A stretch of DNA of 64,000 bases. Source: Nocardioides pinisoli. GTDB taxonomy: Bacteria > Actinomycetota > Actinomycetes > Propionibacteriales > Nocardioidaceae. A program made the translations under genes and the position numbers. The notes below the pieces were generated by a model. It saw only the letters and a program-made list of their open reading frames with translations. It did no database searches and was not told the DNA's origin. The stretch spans positions 124,001 to 188,000 of the forward strand of contig NZ_JANARS010000005.1 in the NCBI RefSeq assembly GCF_024199985.1, written 5' to 3'. Each line of letters begins with the position of its first letter. Positions within the stretch are counted from its first letter, which is position 1. This document shows positions 45,075 to 53,641 of this stretch, piece after piece.

Positions 45075-45257
45075 ATGTGTCGACCAGTGCGATGCAAGAC
45101 CTGCGGCAAGACCACCTGGGCCGGCTGCGGCCAGCACGTCGGGCAGGTCAAGGCCGGCGTCCCGGCGAAGGACTGGTGCAACGGCCAGCACACCGCAGCC
45201 GAGAAGGCCGCCAGCGGGTCCGGCGGCGGCTTCCTCTCGCGGCTGTTCGGCCGCTGA
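45075..45257 (+). CDS. Small cysteine-rich protein
   Basis: The 60-residue protein begins MCRPVRCKTCGKTTWAGCGQ and carries five cysteines in its first 35 residues (CxxxxCxxC, then C and WC). It also has a GQH(V/T) pattern repeated twice, which suggests zinc or another metal bound by Cys/His. The C-terminus is a Ser/Gly linker ending FLSRLFGR. The ATG at 45075 has a strong GAAGGAGA ribosome site. It follows the MMPL gene and precedes a convergent universal stress protein gene by only 4 nt. The function is unknown. Confidence 0.8.
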   Translation: MCRPVRCKTCGKTTWAGCGQHVGQVKAGVPAKDWCNGQHTAAEKAASGSGGGFLSRLFGR

Positions 45258-45261
45258 CCCC

Positions 45262-46164
45262 TCAGGGGTGGTAGACGGCGCGGTGCGGTCGCGGGCTCGC
45301 GAGCAGCACCGGGCACGTCGCCTCCCGGAGCACGGCGCGGGCGACCGGGCCGATGTGCGAGCCGATCGGCACGAGCGGGTCGTGGCGACCGATCACCAGC
45401 AGCTCGGCGTCGGCCGAGTACTTGACGAGGCACTCCGAGGCGCGCCCCTGCTCGACCTGCACGTCGGCGTCGATCGCCGCGGACAGGTCGCCGACCTGGT
45501 CGAGCGCGGCGTTGACCTCGGCCCTCGCGCTGTCGGACGAGCGCCGGACGTCGTCGGCGCTCAGCGCACCCTCGTAGGGCCGCGGCATGGACCACGAGTG
45601 CACGAGCCGCAGCTGCGCTCCCCGGGCGTGCGCCTCGGCCAGCGCCGCGCGCAGCACCTCCTCCGAACGGTCGGGGACGTCGACGCCGGCGACGACCACC
45701 CGCTCCGCACCGTCGGAGCGCCAGCCGCTCGGCACGGCGACCACGGGCACCCGCAGGTGCGCGGCGACGCCACCCGCCACGGTGCGGTTCACGACCCGCG
45801 ACAGCCGGGTCAGCCGACGGTGCTCCAGCACCACCATCCGCGCGGTGCGGCCGAGCTCGACGAGCGCGCCCACCGGTGTGCCCCGCACCAGCTCGTGGGT
45901 GACGGGCACGGCGTCGCCGACGATGTCGTCGGCCGCCTTGACGGCCTCGGCGAGGCGCTCGGCGCCCCAGGCCTCGATGTCGGCCGCGGGGATCAGCACG
46001 TGGTCGGACGGGATCGGCGTGATGTCGACGGCGTGCACCAGGTGGAGCCCGCAGCCGGCGCGCACGGCCTCGTCGGCGGCGAACGCGAGCGCCGACCCGA
46101 ACTCCTCCGGCCCGATCCCGACCACGATCCGGGGTCCGTGTGTGGTGCGTCGCTGCTCGGTCAT
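45262..46164 (-). CDS. Universal stress protein, tandem UspA domains
   Basis: The 300-residue protein has two UspA domains (about 12-150 and 155-295). The second ends in the ATP-binding signature form VIGRHDPLVPIGSHIGPVAR followed by CPVLLASPRP. The first has a less conserved equivalent (VLEHRRLTRLSRVVNRTVAG). The ATG at 46164 follows AGGAGG. A palindrome GGGTCCTTGGACCC (46224-46237) lies 60 nt upstream. It resembles DosR/DevR-type boxes that control universal stress proteins in other actinobacteria, so hypoxia or redox control is possible but unproven. Confidence 0.9.
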   Translation of the reverse strand: MTEQRRTTHGPRIVVGIGPEEFGSALAFAADEAVRAGCGLHLVHAVDITPIPSDHVLIPAADIEAWGAERLAEAVKAADDIVGDAVPVTHELVRGTPVGALVELGRTARMVVLEHRRLTRLSRVVNRTVAGGVAAHLRVPVVAVPSGWRSDGAERVVVAGVDVPDRSEEVLRAALAEAHARGAQLRLVHSWSMPRPYEGALSADDVRRSSDSARAEVNAALDQVGDLSAAIDADVQVEQGRASECLVKYSADAELLVIGRHDPLVPIGSHIGPVARAVLREATCPVLLASPRPHRAVYHP

Positions 46165-46223
46165 GACGTCCTCCTGGCCTGGTCTTGTGCCTCCACTCTT
46201 CGCCTGCCGGGACGTCGTACGAA

Positions 46224-46237
46224 GGGTCCTTGGACCC
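46224..46237. promoter_or_regulatory. DosR/DevR-like palindrome upstream of the universal stress protein
   Basis: GGGTCCTTGGACCC is a perfect inverted repeat with a TT centre. It lies 60 bp upstream of the leftward universal stress protein gene, a common position for DosR-type activator sites. No DosR/DosS gene is in the window. Confidence 0.5.
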
Positions 46238-46364
46238 CGCGGGGACGGCAAAGGGCCCGGCTCCTGCGCCGCCGGACGAGCGAGGTCGTGTCCGACGACA
46301 CGTCGGCGCGACGACGGCCGGTGTCGCGCCGGGCCGGGCCGCGCCGAGGGTCTACGTTGGATCG

Positions 46365-47933
46365 GTGAACCCGGGCAAGAGCAGCTATGACGTCGTGGTC
46401 GTCGGCGGCGGCCACAACGGCCTCGTGAGCGCCGCGTACCTCGCCCGAGCCGGGCTCTCCGTGCTCGTGCTCGAGCGCCTGGGCCACACCGGCGGGGCGG
46501 CCGTGTCGGTCGAGCCGTTCGCCGGGCTGCCGGTGCGGCTGTCGCGCTACTCCTACCTGGTCAGCCTGATGCCGGAGCAGCTGATGGCCGACCTGGACCT
46601 CGACGTCCGCCTGGCCTCGCGCACCACGGCGTCGTACACGCCCTGGACGCGCGGCGAGCGCTCCGGCGGCCTGCTGGTCGAGCGCCCTGAGGGCGAGGCG
46701 ACGCGCGCGTCGTTCCGCGACCTCACCGGTGGCGACGAGGAGTACGCCGCGTGGCAGGCGTTCTACGGCGAGGTCGGCCGGCTCGCGGAGGCCGTCGCGC
46801 CGACGCTGATGCGTCCCCTCCCGCTCGAGCGTGACGTCCGCGCCCTGGTCGACGAGCGCATCTGGGCCGACGTCGTCGAGGAGCCGCTCGGGCGGGCCAT
46901 CACCCGGCGCTTCGCCGACGACACCGTGCGCGGGGTGGTCGCCACCGACGCGCTCATCGGGACCTTCGCCTCGATGGACGATCCCTCCCTCGCGCAGAAC
47001 CGCTGCTTCCTCTACCACCTGATCGGCAACGGCACGGGCGAGTGGCGCGTGCCGATCGGCGGCATGGGGGCCGTCACCGACGCGCTGGCGAGGGCCGCGG
47101 TCGACGCGGGCGCGGAGCTCGTCACCGGCGCGGGGGTCAGCGCGATCACGCCGGGCCCCGACGGCGCCGAGGTCGTCTGGCACGACGGCCAGCAGCAGCG
47201 CGCCGTGACCGGGCGGCGCGTGCTGTCCGGGGTGGCCCCCTGGGTGCTGCGCATCCTGCTCGGCGAGGGTGAGGACCCCGACACCAAGCCGGTCGGCTCG
47301 CAGCTGAAGATCAACGTCCTGCTCGACCGGCTGCCGGCACTGAGGTCGGGTGCCGACCCGGCCGTCGCCTTCGCCGGCACCCTCCACCTCGCCGAGGACT
47401 ACTCGACCATCGAGCAGGCCCACGCCGCCGCGGCGGGCGGGGCGGTCCCCGACCCGCTGCCCGGCGAGGTCTACTGCCACAGCCTGACCGACCCCTCGAT
47501 CCTCGGCGACCGGGCGGGGTCCGCGCACACGCTGACCTACTTCGGCCTCCACACCCCGGCCGGGCTCTTCGACGCCGACCCCGGCGCCAAGGACGTCGCC
47601 GTCGGGCGGGCGCTGGCCTCGCTCGACGCCGTGCTGGCCGAGCCGCTCGCCGACTGCCTCGCCACCGACGCCGAGGGGCGGCCCTGCATCGAGGCCAAGG
47701 TGCCGCAGGACGTCGAGCAAGACCTCGCCATGCCGGGCGGCCACATCTTCCACGGAGACCTCGACTGGCCGTGGGCGCCCAACCGGTCGCGCCTCGAGAC
47801 GCCGGCCCAGCAGTGGGGCGTGCAGACCGACCACGACGCGGTGCTGCTCTGCGGGTCCGGCGCCCGCCGCGGCGGGGCGGTCTCGGGGCTCGGCGGCCAC
47901 AACGCCGCCCAGGCCGTGCTCGCCGACCTCTGA
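46365..47933 (+). CDS. Phytoene dehydrogenase-like FAD-dependent oxidoreductase
   Basis: The 522-residue flavoprotein has the N-terminal dinucleotide-binding fold VVVVGGGHNGLVSAAYLARAG (about residues 9-29), followed by VLVLERLGHTGGAAVSVE. GEWRVPIGGMGAVTDALARA is the CrtI-type motif. The C-terminal FAD motif is LCGSGARRGGAVSGLGGHNAAQAV. It belongs to the CrtI/RetSat-like group, but no carotenoid genes are near, so the substrate is open. The frame is open to 46185, but the GTG at 46365 lies 6 nt after TACGTT (46353-46358), which indicates a leaderless start. Confidence 0.9.
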   Translation: MNPGKSSYDVVVVGGGHNGLVSAAYLARAGLSVLVLERLGHTGGAAVSVEPFAGLPVRLSRYSYLVSLMPEQLMADLDLDVRLASRTTASYTPWTRGERSGGLLVERPEGEATRASFRDLTGGDEEYAAWQAFYGEVGRLAEAVAPTLMRPLPLERDVRALVDERIWADVVEEPLGRAITRRFADDTVRGVVATDALIGTFASMDDPSLAQNRCFLYHLIGNGTGEWRVPIGGMGAVTDALARAAVDAGAELVTGAGVSAITPGPDGAEVVWHDGQQQRAVTGRRVLSGVAPWVLRILLGEGEDPDTKPVGSQLKINVLLDRLPALRSGADPAVAFAGTLHLAEDYSTIEQAHAAAAGGAVPDPLPGEVYCHSLTDPSILGDRAGSAHTLTYFGLHTPAGLFDADPGAKDVAVGRALASLDAVLAEPLADCLATDAEGRPCIEAKVPQDVEQDLAMPGGHIFHGDLDWPWAPNRSRLETPAQQWGVQTDHDAVLLCGSGARRGGAVSGLGGHNAAQAVLADL

Positions 47934-47995
47934 GCCGGCACCTCGATTTCGCCTGCCGATCACGAGGCGGTAGAGTTCTACTCGCTTCACCGCAT

Positions 47996-48071
<76 letters not shown>

Positions 48072-48076
48072 CTCGA

Positions 48077-48110
48077 GAAGGCCAGGCCCCACCGGGGACC
48101 TGGCCTTCTT
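48077..48110 (+). terminator. Terminator hairpin after tRNA-Lys
   Basis: GAAGGCCAGG pairs with CCTGGCCTTC, with an inner CCCC/GGGG stem, 5 nt after the tRNA. A short T-containing tail follows. Confidence 0.75.
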
Positions 48111-48148
48111 CGTCGCAACGACGTACGAGCCGAGCGAGCGGGGGCGGG

Positions 48149-49108
48149 ATGGACGAGGCGCAGTGGCGGCTGCTGTCGTCGATCGCGCGTCGCTTCTACC
48201 TCGAGGACGCCTCGAAGACCGAGCTCGCCGACGAGTTCTCGATCAGCCGGTTCCGCGTCGCGCGGCTCCTCCAGCAGGCCCGCGAGCAGGGCGTCGTGAC
48301 GATCGAGATCCACGACCGCGACGAGCCGCGCGACGACCTGGCGGTCGAGCTCGCCCGACATCTCGGCCTGGCCGAGTGCGTGGTGGTCACGGCGGGTGAC
48401 ACCGGCGACGACAACCGGCGCCGGCTGGCCCGGGCCGCGGCGCCGAGGATCGCCCGGACCATCCGCGACGGCGACGTGCTCGGCCTCACGTGGGGCCGGA
48501 CGCTGGTCGCCATCGGCGAGGAGCTCCCGCCCCTCCCGCCCTGCACGGTCATCCAGCTGACCGGCACCGTGGGCAACGACCTGCGCCAGTCCCCGGTGGA
48601 GGTCATCCGCCGCATCAGTGGTCGCTCGAGCGTCGAGGCAGTGGCCGTCTTCGCCCCGCTCTTCGCCGCCTCCGAAGGCGCCGCCGACACGTTCCGCAGC
48701 GACCCGTCCATCGAGGCCGCCCTGCGCCGCTACGAGCAGCTCGCGCTCGCGGTGGTGGCCGTGGGGTCATGGGACCCCCCGATCACCCAGCTCGGGCCGC
48801 TGCTGACGGACGAGGAGCGCGCCGACCTCGAGCGCGAGGGCGTCGTCGCCGAGATCGCCGGGATCTTCTTCCGCGCGGACGGGTCGGTCATCGAGACCGC
48901 CGCGAGCCGTCGTCGTATCTCGGTGACCCCCGACCAGCTGCGGCGCTCGCCCCGCGTGATGGCCGTCGCCGGGTCGGCGGAGAAGGCCGACGCGATCGCA
49001 GCGGTGAGCCGTTCGGGGATCCTGAGCTGCCTGGTCACCGACGACCGCGCGGCGGCCGCACTGCTGCGGCTCCCGCCGACCGCGCAGCCCGCCTCGCTCG
49101 AGCGCTGA
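48149..49108 (+). CDS. SorC/DeoR family sugar-binding transcriptional regulator
   Basis: The 319-residue protein has an N-terminal HTH (ASKTELADEFSISRFRVARLLQQAREQGVV, about 21-50). A SorC-type sugar-binding domain follows (TWGRTLVAIGEELPPL, QLTGTVGNDL, VGSWDPPITQLGPLL, EIAGIFFRADG). Such regulators bind phosphorylated sugars. The next five genes on the same strand form a PTS/sugar operon, with a clear promoter (49182-49210) and a palindrome (49236-49247) between, so this is almost certainly its local regulator. SorC itself controls L-sorbose use, which matches the sorbose-1-phosphate-reductase-like gene here. Confidence 0.93.
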   Translation: MDEAQWRLLSSIARRFYLEDASKTELADEFSISRFRVARLLQQAREQGVVTIEIHDRDEPRDDLAVELARHLGLAECVVVTAGDTGDDNRRRLARAAAPRIARTIRDGDVLGLTWGRTLVAIGEELPPLPPCTVIQLTGTVGNDLRQSPVEVIRRISGRSSVEAVAVFAPLFAASEGAADTFRSDPSIEAALRRYEQLALAVVAVGSWDPPITQLGPLLTDEERADLEREGVVAEIAGIFFRADGSVIETAASRRRISVTPDQLRRSPRVMAVAGSAEKADAIAAVSRSGILSCLVTDDRAAAALLRLPPTAQPASLER

Positions 49109-49181
49109 CCTCGGGCCTCTCGGCCGCCCCCTCCTCACCCCCCGCCCCACCCCCTGACCCGCGTGCCGGAGCCGCGGGCTA

Positions 49182-49210
49182 TTGACGCGCCCGCACCACG
49201 GTGCTGTAAT
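49182..49210 (+). promoter_or_regulatory. Sigma-70-like promoter of the PTS operon
   Basis: TTGACG (49182-49187), a 17-bp spacer and TGTAAT (49205-49210) form a near-consensus promoter about 55 nt upstream of the kinase-like gene. This is the best canonical promoter in the window. Confidence 0.75.
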
Positions 49211-49235
49211 CCATGTCACTCAAACGTGCAGTTTC

Positions 49236-49247
49236 GCTCATATGAGC
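49236..49247. promoter_or_regulatory. Palindromic operator candidate of the PTS operon
   Basis: GCTCATATGAGC is a perfect 12-bp inverted repeat about 25 bp downstream of the -10 element, inside the 5' leader. CACTCAAACGTG just upstream (from 49216) resembles one half-site. It is a candidate SorC-family binding site. Confidence 0.5.
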
Positions 49248-49264
49248 ACATGGAGGTGCCGGAC

Positions 49265-50047
49265 GTGTCGACTCCCACCCCGTCCAGGGGTCTGACCACG
49301 GAGACCGCGCGGGTGCTGGTGAACGGCCTCGAGGTCGAGGTCGCCGTCGACCAGCGGCTCGTCGGGTCCACGCTCGCGCCCGCCCTGGCCGAGGTCGCCG
49401 CACGACCGCGTGCGCACCGGCGGGCCGTCGTCTTCCTCGTGGGGCCGCCCGGCGTGGGGAAGTCGACCCTGGCCGCCGTCCTGGCCGAGGCCGGCGCACG
49501 GCTCCGGCCGGAGCCCCTCGCCGTCGACGTCGTCGGCATCGACGGCTTCCACCTCCCGCACGACCACCTCGTGTCCCACCGGGTCACCACGCCGGAGGGG
49601 ACGATCCCGCTGAGCGCCATCAAGGGTGCGCCGGAGACCTTCGACGTCGACGGCCTCGCCCGTCACCTCGCCGCCTCCGCGGACGACGACGTGGTCTGGC
49701 CGACCTACGACCGCCGGGTGCACGACGTCGTCCCGGGCACGACCCCGCTCCGCGGGGAGCTGGTGATCGTCGAGGGCAACTGGCTGCTGCTCGACGAGCC
49801 CGGCTGGCGCGGCCTCTCGAGCCACGCCCAGTACGTCGTCCTCCTCACCGCCGACCCGCAGCTGCTGCGCGACCGGCTGGTGGAGCGCAAGGTCCGTGGC
49901 GGACTGACCCCTGCCGAGGCCCGGGACTTCTACGAGCGCAGCGACCGGCTCAACGTCGAGCGGGTCATGGCCTCCTCCGACTTCAGCAAGGTCGACCTGA
50001 CGCTGGTGGTCCAGGCCGACGGAACCATCCAGCAAGGAGAGAAGTGA
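49265..50047 (+). CDS. Nucleoside/sugar kinase-like protein (YggC type)
   Basis: The 260-residue P-loop protein has Walker A GPPGVGKST (about 60-68), the base VVGIDGFHLPHDHL typical of uridine-kinase/pantothenate-kinase-like enzymes, YDRRVHDVVPG, VIVEGNWLLLDE and the lid RKVRGGLTPAEARDFYERSD. E. coli YggC is a close type. It probably phosphorylates a sugar or polyol inside the cell. The GTG at 49265 is preferred over the ATG at 49250 because GGAGGTG lies 6 nt before it. Its stop overlaps the next start (TGATG). It is the first gene of the PTS operon. Confidence 0.85.
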   Translation: MSTPTPSRGLTTETARVLVNGLEVEVAVDQRLVGSTLAPALAEVAARPRAHRRAVVFLVGPPGVGKSTLAAVLAEAGARLRPEPLAVDVVGIDGFHLPHDHLVSHRVTTPEGTIPLSAIKGAPETFDVDGLARHLAASADDDVVWPTYDRRVHDVVPGTTPLRGELVIVEGNWLLLDEPGWRGLSSHAQYVVLLTADPQLLRDRLVERKVRGGLTPAEARDFYERSDRLNVERVMASSDFSKVDLTLVVQADGTIQQGEK

Positions 50048-51528
50048 TGAGTCAACCGATCGAAGGTGCCCTCCCGGCCGAGACCGGGACCAGCCTGCGC
50101 GCGCGCATCCAGGCGTTCGGCGGGTTCCTGACCGCGATGGTGATCCCCAACGTCGGGGCGTTCATCGCCTGGGGCCTGCTCACCGCGCTGTTCATCCCGA
50201 CGGGCTGGCTGCCCAACGAGGACCTGGCCGCTCCCGTGACCCCGATGATCACCTACGTGCTGCCGCTGCTCCTCGCCTTCACGGGCGGCAAGCTGGTGCA
50301 CGGCCATCGCGGCGGCGTCGCCGGCGCCGTGGGAACGATCGGCCTGATCGTCGGCGCCGACATCCCCATGTTCCTGGGCGCCATGATCATGGGGCCGCTC
50401 AGCGCCTGGCTCATCAAGCAGGTCGACCGGGTCCTCGAGCCGAAGATCCGCTCCGGCTTCGAGATGGTCGTCAACAACTTCACGCTCGGCTTCCTGGGTC
50501 TGGGGCTGATCGTCGCCTCCTATCGGGTCATCGGCCCGGTCATCAGCGCGCTCAACGACCAGCTCCTCCGCGCGATCAACGCGCTCGTCGAGACCGGTGC
50601 CCTTCCCCTGCTCTCGATCCTCAACGAGCCGGCCAAGGTGCTCTTCCTCAACAACGTCATCGACCAGGGCATCTACTACCCACTGGGCCTCCAGGTCGCC
50701 GCCGAGGAGGGCAAGTCGATCTTCTTCATGGTCGCGTCCAACCCCGGCCCGGGCCTCGGCCTCCTGCTGGCCTTCTGGCTGTTCGGCCACAACCGGGTGG
50801 TCCGCGACAGCGCACCCGGAGCCGTGATCATCCACTTCCTCGGCGGCATCCACGAGATCTACTTCCCCTACGTGCTGATGAAGCCGGTGACCATCCTCGC
50901 GATGATCGCGGGCGGCGCCTCCGGCATCGCGACGTTCATGCTCTTCGACGTGGGCCTCACCGCGGGACCGAGCCCGGGCTCGATCTTCGCCTACCTGGCG
51001 CTCACCCCGCCCGGCGACCACGTCGGCGTCATCGCGGGCGTCCTCGTCGCAGCCGCCGTGAGCTTCGTGATCACCGCCGCGCTCCTCAAGTTCGGCCGCG
51101 GCGCGGACGAGGACGAGTCGGACCTGGCCGAGCACGCCGCACGCTCGCGCGCCATGAAGGCCGAGGGCAGCGCGGTGCTGACCGGGGTCATGGGCGGTGT
51201 GGACGGCGCCGGCCGCACCGGGGCGGACGTACGCCGGATCGTCTTCGCCTGCGACGCCGGGATGGGCAGCAGCGCGATGGGTGCGAGCGCCTTCGGCAAG
51301 CGGCTGCGCAGCGCCGGTCGCGACGACGTACGCGTGACCCACGCCGCGATCGAGTCCGTCCCGGTCGACGCCGACCTCGTCGTCGTGCACCAGGACCTCG
51401 CCCACCGGGCGCGGGCCGCGCGACCGGACGTGGAGATCGTGACCATCCAGAGCTATCTGGGCGACCCCGCCCTCGACACCCTCAGCGAGCGCCTGACCGA
51501 GAGGACCACCACCGATGCCGAGCAGTGA
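50047..51528 (+). CDS. PTS mannitol-type transporter subunit IICB
   Basis: The 493-residue protein has a membrane IIC domain of the fructose-mannitol family (residues 15-350: AMVIPNVGAFIAWGLLTALF, GGKLVHGHRGGVAGAVG, NEPAKVLFLNNVIDQGIYYPLG, GGIHEIYFPYVLMKP). A IIB domain follows with phospho-acceptor Cys402 in FACDAGMGSSAMGAS. It lacks a fused IIA domain, so phosphate must come from a separate IIA, most likely the IIA-IIB protein two genes downstream. The sequence resembles MtlA and E. coli CmtA. AAGGAG lies 7 nt before the ATG at 50047. Confidence 0.93.
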   Translation: MSQPIEGALPAETGTSLRARIQAFGGFLTAMVIPNVGAFIAWGLLTALFIPTGWLPNEDLAAPVTPMITYVLPLLLAFTGGKLVHGHRGGVAGAVGTIGLIVGADIPMFLGAMIMGPLSAWLIKQVDRVLEPKIRSGFEMVVNNFTLGFLGLGLIVASYRVIGPVISALNDQLLRAINALVETGALPLLSILNEPAKVLFLNNVIDQGIYYPLGLQVAAEEGKSIFFMVASNPGPGLGLLLAFWLFGHNRVVRDSAPGAVIIHFLGGIHEIYFPYVLMKPVTILAMIAGGASGIATFMLFDVGLTAGPSPGSIFAYLALTPPGDHVGVIAGVLVAAAVSFVITAALLKFGRGADEDESDLAEHAARSRAMKAEGSAVLTGVMGGVDGAGRTGADVRRIVFACDAGMGSSAMGASAFGKRLRSAGRDDVRVTHAAIESVPVDADLVVVHQDLAHRARAARPDVEIVTIQSYLGDPALDTLSERLTERTTTDAEQ

Positions 51529-52813
51529 CACCAGCCGTCCGACACCGGGGCGCCTGATCCGCGCGGCCCGCATCCACGGGGCCCACAAGGTGGCCGTCAG
51601 CGAGATCGAGCTCCCCGAGATCGGACCTGACGAGCTCCTGCTCCGGGTCGTGAGCAGCAGCATGTGCCTGTCGACCTACAAGGCCATGTCCCTGGGCAGC
51701 GACCACAAGCGCGTCCCCGACACGATCTCCTCCGAACCCGTCATCACCGGCCACGAGTTCGCCGGTGTCCTCGAGGACGTCGGGGCCGATCTCGCCGACC
51801 GGTTCACCGTCGGCCAGAGCGTGGCGATCCTGCCGACCATGGGCCTGCCCAGCGGGTACTCCCCCGGCTACAGCTATCCCTTCTTCGGCGGCGACGCGAC
51901 CTACTGCATCGTCCCGGCCGTCGCGGTCGAGAAAGGCTGCGTGCTGCCGTACGACGACGGCTACTACGCCAACGGCTCCCTGGCCGAGCCGATGTCGTGC
52001 ATCATCGGCGCCTTCCGATCCAACTACCACACCGAGCCGCTGGTGTGGGAGCACCACATGGGCCTGAAGCCGGGAGGGCGCCTCGCCCTCCTCGGGAGCG
52101 GCGGGGCCATGGGCATCGGAGCACTCGACTACGCCCTCCACGGGCCGTTCACGCCCAGCCTGGTCGTGGCCGTCGACGTCGACGCGGAGCGGCTCGAGCG
52201 GCTGCGCACGCTCTTCCCCGCAGAGGAGGCCGCCCGGCGCGGCTGTCGTCTCGAGGTGGTGGACGCGAGCGGCACGGACCCGGTGGACGCGCTGCGAGCG
52301 ATCTCCTCGGACGGCTTCGACGACGTCGTCGTGTTCGCTGCGATCAAGGAGCTGGTCGAGGCCGGCGACGCCGTCCTCGCCCACGACGGCTGCCTCAACT
52401 TCTTCGCCGGGCCCACCGACCGCGCCTTCTCCGCCTCGCTTAACCTCTACAACGTCCACTACGAGAGCACCCACCTCGTGGGGACGTCCGGCGGGTCCCG
52501 CACCGACATGGAGGAGAGCCTCGAACTGTCCGCGTCGGGCGCGATCAACCCGTCGCGCATGGTGACCCACGTGGGCGGGCTGGACGCCGTACCCGACGCG
52601 CTCTCGGACCTGCCCTCCTTCACCGGCGGGAAGATCCTCGTCTACCCGCACATCGACATGGACCTCACGGCCATCGCCGACTTCGAGGACCACGCGCAGC
52701 ACGACCAGCGGTTCGTCCGGCTCGCCGAGATCTGCGCCGAGCAGGGCAACATCTGGAACCACGCCGCCGAGGAGTACGTGCTGGACGCGTTCGCGACGGA
52801 GGAGAGCGCATGA
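51515..52813 (+). CDS. Zinc-type dehydrogenase, L-sorbose-1-phosphate reductase-like (SorE/YggP type)
   Basis: The 432-residue medium-chain dehydrogenase has the catalytic zinc region MCLSTYKAMSLGSDHKRVPD (Cys about 50) and ITGHEFAG (His, Glu). The nucleotide fold is RLALLGSGGAMGIGALDYAL, with VVAVDVDAERL. The CxSTxKxxxxGxDHKR pattern is the hallmark of the sorbose-phosphate-reductase subgroup. It probably interconverts a ketose phosphate and a polyol phosphate. It overlaps the IICB gene by 14 nt and the next gene by 4 nt. The actual sugar cannot be read from the sequence. Confidence 0.88.
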   Translation: MPSSDTSRPTPGRLIRAARIHGAHKVAVSEIELPEIGPDELLLRVVSSSMCLSTYKAMSLGSDHKRVPDTISSEPVITGHEFAGVLEDVGADLADRFTVGQSVAILPTMGLPSGYSPGYSYPFFGGDATYCIVPAVAVEKGCVLPYDDGYYANGSLAEPMSCIIGAFRSNYHTEPLVWEHHMGLKPGGRLALLGSGGAMGIGALDYALHGPFTPSLVVAVDVDAERLERLRTLFPAEEAARRGCRLEVVDASGTDPVDALRAISSDGFDDVVVFAAIKELVEAGDAVLAHDGCLNFFAGPTDRAFSASLNLYNVHYESTHLVGTSGGSRTDMEESLELSASGAINPSRMVTHVGGLDAVPDALSDLPSFTGGKILVYPHIDMDLTAIADFEDHAQHDQRFVRLAEICAEQGNIWNHAAEEYVLDAFATEESA

Positions 52814-53610
52814 CCGCACTCAGCGACCTGCTCACGCACGAGACCATCGCCCTCGACGAGACCGCCGAGGACTGGCAGGACGCCATCCGCGTGGCCGGAC
52901 GCCTGCTCGAGTCGGCGGGCGTCACCGAGCCGGAGTACACCCAGTCGATGGTCGACAGCGTGCACGAGAACGGGCCCTACATCGTGCTGGCGCCCGGCTT
53001 CGCGTTCCCCCACGCACGTCCCTCGGAGGCCGTCCACCGCACCGGCATGTCGTGGGTGCGGCTCGCGTCGCCGGTCGAGTTCGGGAGCCGGGCCAACGAC
53101 CCCGTCACCCTGGTGGTGGCGCTGGCCGCCACCGACACCTCGACCCACCAGCAGGCGATGGCCTCGCTCGCCACCGTCCTGACCGACACCTCGCTCCGCG
53201 CGTCGCTCGACGAGGCCACGTCGGCGGCCGAGGTGCACGCCATCCTCCGCGGTGACGCCCCCACCGACACCGTCACGCCGTCGGCCGAGGCGGAGCTGTC
53301 CCGGTCCGAGGGAGGCGGCCGTACGCGCGACCACATCCTGACCGTGTGCGGCAACGGCCTCGGCACCAGCCTGTTCCTCAAGAACACCCTCGAGCAGGTC
53401 CTCGACCGGTGGGGCTGGGGCGGCCTGATCACCGTCGAGGCGACCGACACCGTCTCGGCCCGGGGCAAGGCCAAGGACGCCGACCTGATCCTCACCTCGG
53501 GAGAGATCGCCCACGCGCTCGGGGACGTCGGCGTCCCCCTCGTCGTGATCGAGAACTTCACGAGCCAGCAGGAGATCGACGCCGCCCTCCGCGCGTCGTA
53601 CGACATCTAG
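52810..53610 (+). CDS. PTS IIA-IIB fusion (fructose/ascorbate-type IIA, Ula-type IIB)
   Basis: The 266-residue soluble protein has a IIA domain of the fructose-mannitol family (about 1-150) with phospho-accepting His68 in PGFAFPHARPSEAV. A Ser/Glu-rich linker joins it to a IIB domain of the ascorbate/galactitol type (about 172-266), with Cys180 in TVCGNGLGTSLFLKNTLEQV. It is the only IIA in the operon, so it may feed phosphate both to its own IIB with the Ula-type IIC and to the mannitol-type IICB. The ATG at 52810 overlaps the upstream stop (ATGA). Confidence 0.92.
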   Translation: MTALSDLLTHETIALDETAEDWQDAIRVAGRLLESAGVTEPEYTQSMVDSVHENGPYIVLAPGFAFPHARPSEAVHRTGMSWVRLASPVEFGSRANDPVTLVVALAATDTSTHQQAMASLATVLTDTSLRASLDEATSAAEVHAILRGDAPTDTVTPSAEAELSRSEGGGRTRDHILTVCGNGLGTSLFLKNTLEQVLDRWGWGGLITVEATDTVSARGKAKDADLILTSGEIAHALGDVGVPLVVIENFTSQQEIDAALRASYDI

Positions 53611-53641
53611 GCACCATCCCCGGCAGCAAGGAGAGATCGAC

